DNA from: Bacillus methanolicus
GTDB lineage: Bacteria > Bacillota > Bacilli > Bacillales > Cytobacillaceae
Direction: 5' to 3'
Assembly (NCBI RefSeq): GCF_008764295.1
Contig: NZ_VTQX01000001.1
Coordinates: 124,001 to 188,000 of the forward strand
DNA length: 64,000 bases
Shown: positions 19,404-26,117 of the stretch, piece after piece
How positions within the stretch are numbered: the first letter of the stretch is position 1
Layout of the letters: every line of letters begins with the position of its first letter
Notes under the pieces: model-generated
The model's database searches: none
Told to the model about the DNA's origin: nothing
What the model saw: only the letters and a program-made list of their open reading frames with translations
Made by a program: the position numbers and the translations under genes

Positions 19404-19793
19404 TTACGAAACCGCATGCGAAATGCTGCGTACGATCCCAATAATTAATAAAATCATATATGCGGAGAAGAAAACAAGGAAATTAAAACGCCAAAAGCCC
19501 CTGAATACTTTTTGGTAATCAATTTCTTGTTTAATTTTCCAATGGAGCAGAACTACAGCCACCCCAATTAAAAGGATGAGAATGAGGATCAACCAGAGAA
19601 ATGATTTATTCCATATATTCATAATTAAATAGTGTACAGAAATGATAAATAAGAGCGTGCTACCATCCAATGCCATTTGAACAGCGCGACGATGCTGCTT
19701 CGTCACTTGTTTACAAATAACAAAAATAATGATATAGCCTAAAATTGGAATCGTAACAAGTGCAGCTACAACATTTGAAAAGACATTTGACAT
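19404..19793 (-). CDS. DUF3397 family membrane protein
   Basis: A 129-residue protein with four predicted transmembrane helices (about 10-28, 42-60, 66-86 and 103-124). It has a QHRRAVQMALDGSTLLFI-like loop (here KQHRRAVQMALDGSTLLF) that I associate with DUF3397, a family found beside panE/bshC in Bacillus. No enzymatic motif is visible and the role is unknown. AGAGGAGG lies upstream of the ATG, which begins one base after the panE stop, so the two genes are probably cotranscribed and coupled. Confidence 0.75.
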   Translation of the reverse strand: MSNVFSNVVAALVTIPILGYIIIFVICKQVTKQHRRAVQMALDGSTLLFIISVHYLIMNIWNKSFLWLILILILLIGVAVVLLHWKIKQEIDYQKVFRGFWRFNFLVFFSAYMILLIIGIVRSISHAVS

Positions 19794-19794
19794 C

Positions 19795-20694
19795 TCACTT
19801 TCCTCCTCTCTCCAATTGTCTCCCTTTAATAAGATGAAAAAGTGCTGTTATAAGCGGAGCCTCCATTTTCCTCTGCCTTGCTTCAGCAATTAAATAACCT
19901 AAAATCGTCTCAATTTCCGTTTCTCTCCCTGCTTCCAAATCCTTAAGCATGGAGGAGTGATTATGAGCTGTATTTAAACAAATTTGCCGTGCATGTTCAA
20001 AATATAGCTGTCCATCATCAAGCCCTAATATGTTACTAACTTCTGTAAACACATCAGTAAAGGTTTGATAATAATGGGGATTGTTCATAAGCATACCGTT
20101 CTCGACATTCAAAAGAGCTGTAAGCGGATTAATAAGCGCATTAACAACAAGTTTTTTTTGAAGCATATCTTTATAATCGTCGACAAAGCGAAATCGAAAT
20201 GAAGGATGTGAGGTATGAACTAATTCATTCACTATCTTTTGGTTATGCCCTTGATAACAAGCTATTTTTGTCTCCCCTATTCCCGTATGAACAACAGCGT
20301 GTCCATTCTCTCGATACGCTCCATGCTCCACAGAGCCGACATAAACGGGAGTTAATCTAAATCGGTCAATTATTTTTAAATGGGCCATCCCGTTCTGAAT
20401 GAATAAGCTTGGTTTTCCATGTGTCAATTTCATGTCTTTAAGCAAAGATTCCAGTTGATATTGCTTAACACAAACTATAACAAGATCAGCTACATTTTCT
20501 TCCCATTCACTAATTAGCTCTACTTGAACATATGTATGAAATAAACCTTCTTGATTTCTAACCGTAATTCCATTTGCTTCTATCTCCATTTTTTGCGAGT
20601 GGCTCCGAACATAAAGAATCACATTATGCTCTTGTTTTAAGTAATAGGAAAATAATAAACCTATCGCTCCTCCACCAATAATGGCAACTCTCAT
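19795..20694 (-). CDS. panE: 2-dehydropantoate 2-reductase (PanE/ApbA family)
   Basis: NADPH-dependent reductase converting ketopantoate to pantoate in pantothenate and CoA synthesis. The 299-residue chain starts with the dinucleotide fold MRVAIIGGGAIGLLFSYYL. It has VIVCVKQYQLESLL, FIQNGM and KKLVVNALINPLTALLNVEN, which includes the catalytic Lys and conserved Asn, and an SSMLKDLEAGRETEIETILG tail typical of the family. The gene corresponds to ylbQ of B. subtilis in position. An active-site check would separate true PanE from other family members, but the motifs are intact. Confidence 0.9.
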   Translation of the reverse strand: MRVAIIGGGAIGLLFSYYLKQEHNVILYVRSHSQKMEIEANGITVRNQEGLFHTYVQVELISEWEENVADLVIVCVKQYQLESLLKDMKLTHGKPSLFIQNGMAHLKIIDRFRLTPVYVGSVEHGAYRENGHAVVHTGIGETKIACYQGHNQKIVNELVHTSHPSFRFRFVDDYKDMLQKKLVVNALINPLTALLNVENGMLMNNPHYYQTFTDVFTEVSNILGLDDGQLYFEHARQICLNTAHNHSSMLKDLEAGRETEIETILGYLIAEARQRKMEAPLITALFHLIKGRQLERGGK

Positions 20695-21062
20695 TCTATC
20701 GCCCCATTAAAAACAATTTAAAACTTATTTCTATTTTACCAAAGACAAGGGCTATTTTCTCAGATTTTGTTGCATTTCCACGAAAAATATATAACTGGAA
20801 AAAGTGTGAGCATATCCACAGTGCGAGTTTTTTTATAACATCATGGTATAAAACGTAATCAAAAAAAGTAAGGGAGAAAAATAGACTTTTTTCACTCCTT
20901 ACTTTTTTGTATTTCCATGATTTTAGACACCACTTGAATAGAGTAGAAAAGCTATTTCAGTCCGATTAAAAAGTTTGTCCTCGGCGGTAAGCAACGCGAA
21001 CATCGAACATAAATAGAACTTTACCGAAAAGCCCTAAGGCTTCTATTCAGATGTATAGCAAA
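20695..21062. other. Intergenic region with terminator at 20,861-20,908
   Basis: A bidirectional-looking terminator lies here: AAAAAAAGTAAGGGAG (20,861-20,876) pairs with CTCCTTACTTTTTT (20,895-20,908) with one bulged base. It most likely ends the carboxylase transcript coming from the right. The 150 bp between the terminator and the carboxylase stop hold only a weak AGCC/GGGCT hairpin. Between 20,695 and 20,760 on the minus strand TGGTAAAAT resembles an extended -10 for panE. Confidence 0.6.
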
Positions 21063-22604
21063 TTAAACAGGATACACCGGATGTTTTTTATCACTAAAAA
21101 CGACATCTTTTGTTTCATAAATGGTTAATCTGCCAATGAGCGTTTTTCTTAACTGTGAAGGAATAACAATATCATCAACAATCATTTCAGATGCTAGTTT
21201 ATAAATATTTATTTCTTCTTTATATTCCCGTTGTTTCTCTTCGATAAAAGCCTGCCTCTCCTGCGGTTGAGCTAATTCGCTAATTTTATTTAAGTAGACA
21301 GCATTCACCGCTGCCTCCGGGCCCATGACAGCTATTTGAGCAGTTGGCAATGCCACACAATAATCTGGTTCAAACGCTGGACCTGCCATCGCATAAAGAC
21401 CTGCTCCATAGGCTTTTCTAACAATGACTGAAATTTTCGGTACAGTAGCGGAACTCATCGCTGTTATTAACTTTGCACCGTGGCGAATAATACCAGCTCT
21501 TTCCACCTTCGTTCCGATCATAAAGCCAGGAACATCCGCTAAAAATAGGAGTGGAATATGAAAGGCATCGCAAAGCTGAATAAACCTTGCCCCTTTATCT
21601 GCCGAATCGACAAACAGCACACCACCCTTGACCTTTGGTTGATTGGCGACAACACCGACAGCTCTTCCATCAATCCTTGCAAATCCAGTAATTAATTCAG
21701 CTGCAAACAGTTTTTTTAATTCGAAAAAACTCCCATCATCCACAATCGCATCAATACAATCATACATATTAAAGGAAGCATTTTGATTGAAAGGAATGAG
21801 CTCTTCAAGCTGTTTTCCTTCTTTTGGTGGACACGATTTTACCCGTTTCGGTTTTTGTTGATAATTGGCTGGAAAATAGGCTAAATACTTTTTAGCCGTC
21901 GCGATAGCCTCCTTCTCATCAAAAACTAGAATGTCACCACAGCCACTTACTGTACAGTGCATTCTTGCTCCACCCATTTCCTCTAATGATACCTTCTCGC
22001 CAATTACTTTTTCCGCCATCCTTGGTGATCCTAAATACATGGAAGCATTCTTGTCAACCATAATCACCACATCACAAAAGGCAGGGATATACGCGCCACC
22101 AGCGGCAGATGGCCCAAAGAGAAGGCAGATCTGTGGCACCATTCCAGAAAGTTTAATTTGATTGTGGAAAATTCTCCCTGCACCTCTTCTGTTTGGAAAC
22201 ATCTCCAATTGATCCGTTATTCTGGCTCCTGCTGAATCCACTAAATAGAGTAAGGGTACTTTCAGTTTCTCAGCAACTTCTTGAATCCGAATGATTTTTT
22301 CTACCGTCTTCGCTCCCCAAGATCCTGCTTTTACAGTTGAGTCGTTAGCCATAGCGCAGACTGTCTGCCCATTAATTTTACCGATGACCGTTATCACACC
22401 ATCAGCAGGCAACGTTCCATCCTCACAATTTGCAAATTTCCCATCTTCTTCGTACTGACCACCATCAAAAAGTATTTCAAGCCTTTTTCGAACGAAAAGC
22501 TTTTTTTGAGATTTTAATTTTTCGTGATATTTCGCACTTCCGCCCTCTTCTATTGCTTTTTGTTTTTTTATAAGATTTGCTGCTAATGCTTTTACTGTAT
22601 CCAT
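21063..22604 (-). CDS. Acyl-CoA carboxylase, carboxyltransferase (beta) subunit
   Basis: Biotin-dependent carboxyltransferase of about 513 residues of the propionyl-/methylcrotonyl-/acetyl-CoA carboxylase beta type. Visible: DGVITVIGKINGQTVCAMAND, VPLLYLVDSAGARI, the oxyanion glycine pairs in LLFGPSAAGGAYIPAF and YGAGLYAMAG, and VADQP-like VVANQPKVKGGVLF. It partners the small biotin carrier gene 25 bases upstream. No biotin carboxylase subunit is in the window. In B. subtilis I recall a related subunit in the yng region, so substrate (propionyl-, methylcrotonyl- or acetyl-CoA) is undetermined. GGAGGGG precedes the ATG at 22,604; an in-frame TTG at 22,616 is less likely. Confidence 0.9.
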   Translation of the reverse strand: MDTVKALAANLIKKQKAIEEGGSAKYHEKLKSQKKLFVRKRLEILFDGGQYEEDGKFANCEDGTLPADGVITVIGKINGQTVCAMANDSTVKAGSWGAKTVEKIIRIQEVAEKLKVPLLYLVDSAGARITDQLEMFPNRRGAGRIFHNQIKLSGMVPQICLLFGPSAAGGAYIPAFCDVVIMVDKNASMYLGSPRMAEKVIGEKVSLEEMGGARMHCTVSGCGDILVFDEKEAIATAKKYLAYFPANYQQKPKRVKSCPPKEGKQLEELIPFNQNASFNMYDCIDAIVDDGSFFELKKLFAAELITGFARIDGRAVGVVANQPKVKGGVLFVDSADKGARFIQLCDAFHIPLLFLADVPGFMIGTKVERAGIIRHGAKLITAMSSATVPKISVIVRKAYGAGLYAMAGPAFEPDYCVALPTAQIAVMGPEAAVNAVYLNKISELAQPQERQAFIEEKQREYKEEINIYKLASEMIVDDIVIPSQLRKTLIGRLTIYETKDVVFSDKKHPVYPV

Positions 22605-22629
22605 ATTCCCCTCCAAAGATTTTAGTAAC

Positions 22630-22842
22630 TTACTCTAAAATAAGCAAAACATCACCATCATTTATAAAATCACCTTTGTTCACCCTTACTTCACTAACGA
22701 TTCCTTCCCCTTCGCTTTCAATTGGAATGTGCATTTTCATGGATTCAATTATGATGACCTCTTGTCCTTTTTTTACTACATCTGCCTTTTCAACTAATAC
22801 ATCTGAAACAATTCCTGCAATTGTCGATGGAATTATTTTCAT
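22630..22842 (-). CDS. Small biotin/lipoyl-attachment (biotin carboxyl carrier) protein
   Basis: A 70-residue single-domain protein with the biotinylation motif ESMKMHIP (Lys36) in a beta-barrel of the biotinyl/lipoyl type, ending KGDFINDGDVLLILE. Met on both sides of the Lys favours biotin over lipoate. It would carry carboxybiotin between an unlinked biotin carboxylase and the carboxyltransferase encoded just downstream. The two genes form a short operon placed between panE and the acetyltransferase gene, where B. subtilis has nothing. Confidence 0.88.
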   Translation of the reverse strand: MKIIPSTIAGIVSDVLVEKADVVKKGQEVIIIESMKMHIPIESEGEGIVSEVRVNKGDFINDGDVLLILE

Positions 22843-22954
22843 TTCATCCCCGTCCTTTTCCCTTTTTTCAAGCTCTTTTGTTTTTTACCACTCATATCAA
22901 TAAATCTCTGTAATCGCTTACGTCTTTTTGTGAGTATTTTCTGTATTTTTGTTA

Positions 22955-22960
22955 TATAAT
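22955..22960 (+). promoter_or_regulatory. Candidate -10 element upstream of ylbP
   Basis: A perfect TATAAT about 80 bases before the acetyltransferase start, in the divergent gap with the biotin carrier gene. I see no convincing -35 at the right distance (TTGTGA is 21 bases away). Confidence 0.35.
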
Positions 22961-23044
22961 GAAATAGAGTAAGTATCATTCTTCACATTAACTATATGAG
23001 ACTTCTAAGCTATTCATGATTAAAGTTGGACTGGGGGGAACAAT

Positions 23045-23518
23045 ATGGATTATAAAGTAGAGAAATTAAAGGTTAATTACAAAACATTAGAGGAATTTAA
23101 ACGTTTTAAAGAATATGGTTTACAGGAGCTTTCCATGCTTGAAGACTTGCAAGCGAACATTATTGACAATGACAGTGAATCCCCATTTTACGGGATATAT
23201 TTTGGGGATCTGTTAGTGGCTCGAATGAGTCTATATAAAGTAGATGCCAAATTTAATCAATATTTTGAGCCACCGCACGATTATTTAGAACTTTGGAAAC
23301 TCGAAGTATTACCAGATTACCAAGGAAAAGGCTATGGAAAGGCTCTTGTTGAATTTGCTAAAAAATTGAATTTACCAATCAAAACGAATGCTAGAATGAA
23401 ATCAAAAGATTTTTGGGAAAAGATGGGATTTGAGTCTGTAACTTACGATATGGCAAGAGATCGTGGAGAGAATCCACTTTTTTGGTTCCCAGAGAGTTTT
23501 ACCGAAAAGGAATTTTAA
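23045..23518 (+). CDS. ylbP: GNAT-family N-acetyltransferase (YlbP-like)
   Basis: A 157-residue GNAT protein. The acetyl-CoA loop is LEVLPDYQGKGYGKALVEFA (about 91-110), following a beta strand with GIYFGDLLVARMSLY. The C-terminus (FWEKMGFESVTYDM) has the family's conserved ending. Substrate is unknown. GACTGGGGGG precedes the ATG at 23,045. It sits convergent to gerR, as ylbP does with ylbO in B. subtilis, which is the basis of the symbol. Confidence 0.85.
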   Translation: MDYKVEKLKVNYKTLEEFKRFKEYGLQELSMLEDLQANIIDNDSESPFYGIYFGDLLVARMSLYKVDAKFNQYFEPPHDYLELWKLEVLPDYQGKGYGKALVEFAKKLNLPIKTNARMKSKDFWEKMGFESVTYDMARDRGENPLFWFPESFTEKEF

Positions 23519-23526
23519 CCTTGACG

Positions 23527-23559
23527 AAAAAGAAGCGAATCAATGATTCGCTTCTTTTT
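23527..23559. terminator. Bidirectional terminator between ylbP and gerR
   Basis: Perfect 15-bp inverted repeat (arm AAAAAGAAGCGAATC) with a 3-nt loop. T-runs occur on both strands, so it can end both convergent genes. Confidence 0.9.
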
Positions 23560-23568
23560 CATCAAAAA

Positions 23569-24174
23569 CTAACCTTTATTTTCTACCCTTTCAAGATTTC
23601 CGTTTTTATCCATTTGAAATTTCACTTTTTGTTGGCGATCCTCTTCTTGAAGAACCACCATTTTTCTTGCCCTTTCCATAATTTCTATGAGAGCTTTATA
23701 ATCCTGCTCGATCGTTTGCAGTTCTTTCTTCAAATTCTCATTTTCTGCTGTTAAATAAGCAATTCTTTCCTCAAATTCTTGAAACTTCTCCTCCGCTTCA
23801 CTTGATTGTTCAAATTCTTGGTAGAGGAGCTTTAACGTACTGACTAAATCCTCAAAGCTTATCTTCGGTTTATCAACCTGCTGATATGTTTCTGTAGACT
23901 GCTCTCCTTCCATTTCAAGTGGTTCAACAGAAGATTGAGTTTGTTTTCTTAATTCTTTTCGTTGCTTTTTTGCTAATTCTATCCCTGATTTATATTGCTT
24001 ACGCACATAGGAATTCCAGCGAAAACCACAAGCGGCCGCTGTTCTTGAAAGCTGCTTCCCTACCTCTTCAAACGCTTGAAGCTGGGTTCCTCCCTCACGT
24101 ATATGCCTTAAAACTACTTCAGCAAGTAGCAAATCCTCATCATTTGACCAAGCATCTTGGCGATTCGTGGGCAT
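23569..24174 (-). CDS. gerR: Sporulation transcription factor GerR (RsfA family)
   Basis: A 201-residue mother-cell regulator of the RsfA/GerR family. In B. subtilis GerR acts in the sigma-E and sigma-K cascade, repressing some sigma-E genes and helping spore-coat gene expression. The N-terminal Myb/SANT-like DNA-binding region reads [20 protein letters not shown] then [21 protein letters not shown] basic stretch ([10 protein letters not shown]) follows. A long coiled coil at about 85-185 probably dimerises. TAGGAGGGAT stands six bases from the ATG. It ends at a terminator shared with ylbP. Confidence 0.92.
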   Translation of the reverse strand: MPTNRQDAWSNDEDLLLAEVVLRHIREGGTQLQAFEEVGKQLSRTAAACGFRWNSYVRKQYKSGIELAKKQRKELRKQTQSSVEPLEMEGEQSTETYQQVDKPKISFEDLVSTLKLLYQEFEQSSEAEEKFQEFEERIAYLTAENENLKKELQTIEQDYKALIEIMERARKMVVLQEEDRQQKVKFQMDKNGNLERVENKG

Positions 24175-24261
24175 ATGCCAATCCCTCCTAGTGTTTTCGT
24201 TTTATTCATACATATGCAACTACTAGAAGAGATAGACTGATCTTCCCGATTTCTATTGAGA

Positions 24262-25035
24262 TTATTCTTTAACCATTTTTTTATTTAAGAACTTGTCGAC
24301 TTGCTTGTGATGGGCGTCCTTTTCCCATAGTATCGCGCATTGGCGAATCTCATTTTCAATTCTTTCCTTTAAATCAAGCAATCTCATCTTTCGAATGAAC
24401 ATCGTTTTATAAGCAATTAAGACCGTATCTTCCAAAGTGAAAATGAATTCTAGATTATTTCGTAATCCTTCCCAACGATCGCCTTCATATATGTATTGTA
24501 CAAATCCTAACTCAATTAATTGCTCGCAGGAGTACACTTTTGCTTCTAACAGCATTTTCATCGCCGCTGAATGTTGTAGCCTTTCTAATAATATTGTTCC
24601 GCCCCCCCAACCCGTTGTAATCGCTAAATTTCCCTGAACAAAACCAGCTTTAATCCCTTTTCGGGCAATCCGGATATCGCAAGCAGTAGCAATTTCACAG
24701 CCACCCCCTATAGCGAGCCCATTCAGTAAAGCCACGGTAGGCTTTGGATGCATCACCAATTGATACAATAATTCTCCCATTTTAATGAGCATTTGATAGG
24801 CTTGGTCTTCTGTTTTTAATTGATGGAATTCACCCAAATCTCCACCGGAACAAAAAGCTTCTTCACCCTCACCAGTAATGACAAGTGCTTTCACCTTCGG
24901 TTTATTTGCTAATTGAATAGCCTTATTAAGGCCTGCCATTACTTCAAAATTAACGGCATTTCTTTTGTCTTGTCTAGTAATTGTAAAAACAAGGAGCCCA
25001 TCATCCATCATACAAATATCATATGATTTCGACAT
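24262..25035 (-). CDS. Enoyl-CoA hydratase/isomerase family protein
   Basis: Crotonase-fold protein of about 257 residues. Oxyanion-hole motifs are CSGGDLGEFHQL (about 62-73) and NGLAIGGGCEIATACDIRIA (about 105-124). The catalytic Glu of classical hydratases lies near EIATACD, but the second usual Glu position reads NLAITTGWGGGTILLERL, so the exact reaction is uncertain. It could be a hydratase, isomerase or hydrolase. The gene lies between gerR and rpmF, where I recall no counterpart in B. subtilis, though other Bacillus species carry one. GAGAGGGTGG lies six bases before the ATG at 25,035. Confidence 0.85.
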   Translation of the reverse strand: MSKSYDICMMDDGLLVFTITRQDKRNAVNFEVMAGLNKAIQLANKPKVKALVITGEGEEAFCSGGDLGEFHQLKTEDQAYQMLIKMGELLYQLVMHPKPTVALLNGLAIGGGCEIATACDIRIARKGIKAGFVQGNLAITTGWGGGTILLERLQHSAAMKMLLEAKVYSCEQLIELGFVQYIYEGDRWEGLRNNLEFIFTLEDTVLIAYKTMFIRKMRLLDLKERIENEIRQCAILWEKDAHHKQVDKFLNKKMVKE

Positions 25036-25127
25036 ATACAACCACCCTCTCTTTCTTCATTAAACTTCTAATCACCAAAAAATACAAGAATGAGGTTGAC
25101 CTTTCTATTAAGAGGCTCAAAAACGAC

Positions 25128-25160
25128 AAAAGCACAGGAACGAATTCGTCCTGTGCTTTT
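25128..25160 (-). terminator. Terminator after rpmF
   Basis: Twelve-bp perfect stem (arm AAAAGCACAGGA) with a 9-nt loop, T-rich on both sides; it ends the ylbN-rpmF transcript. Confidence 0.88.
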
Positions 25161-25177
25161 TATCTCATATTGAAGTA

Positions 25178-25351
25178 TTAGTCGTTTACAACTTCTTTTC
25201 CTTTGTATGTTCCACAAGCTTTACATACACGGTGAGCAAGCTTCATCTCACCACAGTTTGGGCATTCTACCATACCTGGTACCTGTAGTTTAAAATGAGT
25301 ACGACGTTTTCTCTTCGCAGTTTTAGAAGTTCTTCTAAAAGGTACAGCCAT
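25178..25351 (-). CDS. rpmF: 50S ribosomal protein L32
   Basis: A 57-residue ribosomal protein starting [17 protein letters not shown], with a zinc-ribbon [18 protein letters not shown] holding four Cys, i.e. the zinc-binding (C+) form. GGAGGTGG precedes the ATG at 25,351. It is downstream of the DUF177 gene ylbN, a pairing conserved across bacteria. Confidence 0.97.
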   Translation of the reverse strand: MAVPFRRTSKTAKRKRRTHFKLQVPGMVECPNCGEMKLAHRVCKACGTYKGKEVVND

Positions 25352-25436
25352 TATTCCCACCTCCTTAAAGAGTATTAAGAAAGTCATGAAAGCTAGACTA
25401 GCTAAACTTTCAACAGTTTCTTGTCTTCTTCAATCA

Positions 25437-25970
25437 TTATGAATTGGAAGAAGGATCACTTTGATCAAATAATTTTGCAAGTCCTGCCAAGCGTGGATCA
25501 ATTTTATCCTTCTTCTGCTCATGAATGACCTCCCAATCTTTCCCAGATTGTGGAGCTCCTTCTTCGCTTGATCCTTCGTCACAGAAAACTTGTATAGGTA
25601 CTTCAAGCAAAAGGATTTCCTGTAGGACAGGATTAAGGTCAATAACATCCCCTTTTACTTGATGAACTTCCTCATCGGTTTCATAATCTAAACCTTTTAA
25701 GAGGAAGGTTTCAGTTGTTTCTACATCGATCGGATAATTCACGTCAACTAAAGTACGAGAACAAGGTAAGACTAAATGTCCTTTAATCTTTAGGTGAAAA
25801 GAAACTTTAGATGAGTCAATATCTGCTCGACCAGTGATATGCATTGGTGAAACCGAGCGTATCGTTTGATCGATTTCTTTTATCTCATCAAGGTTTACCA
25901 TCTCATCAATTGGGAATTCCTTGCTTCGATGTTTTTGTAACTGACTTAATGTCCATTTCATAAGAATCAC
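25437..25970 (-). CDS. ylbN: DUF177 / YceD-family protein YlbN
   Basis: A 177-residue DUF177 protein. This family is nearly always next to rpmF and is linked, in some bacteria and plants, to 23S rRNA accumulation. It begins MKWTLSQLQKHRSKEFPIDE after an optional first Met-Ile-Leu extension, and has LPCSRTLVDVNYPIDVETTE, a sequence holding the family's conserved Cys. DPRLAGLAKLFDQ near the C-terminus is the family's end motif. It is driven by a near-perfect promoter (25,989-26,017). The ATG three codons in (25,961) is an alternative start. Confidence 0.92.
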   Translation of the reverse strand: MILMKWTLSQLQKHRSKEFPIDEMVNLDEIKEIDQTIRSVSPMHITGRADIDSSKVSFHLKIKGHLVLPCSRTLVDVNYPIDVETTETFLLKGLDYETDEEVHQVKGDVIDLNPVLQEILLLEVPIQVFCDEGSSEEGAPQSGKDWEVIHEQKKDKIDPRLAGLAKLFDQSDPSSNS

Positions 25971-25988
25971 CCCAAGGCAACAAAGGTT

Positions 25989-26017
25989 ATTATAGCTTTC
26001 CTATAATTATTTGTCAA
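25989..26017 (-). promoter_or_regulatory. Consensus sigma-A promoter for ylbN-rpmF
   Basis: On the minus strand TTGACA (26,017-26,012), a 17-base spacer and TATAAT (25,994-25,989): a full match to the housekeeping consensus. It suits constitutive, growth-linked expression of a ribosomal protein gene. Confidence 0.92.
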
Positions 26018-26117
26018 TATTTTTTCTTTACAGTCTAAAGTGTCCCCACACAACGATAACATACAAATTTACACAACTGCTATTATTATGGACATAATCA
26101 AATACTTTGAATAGCTT

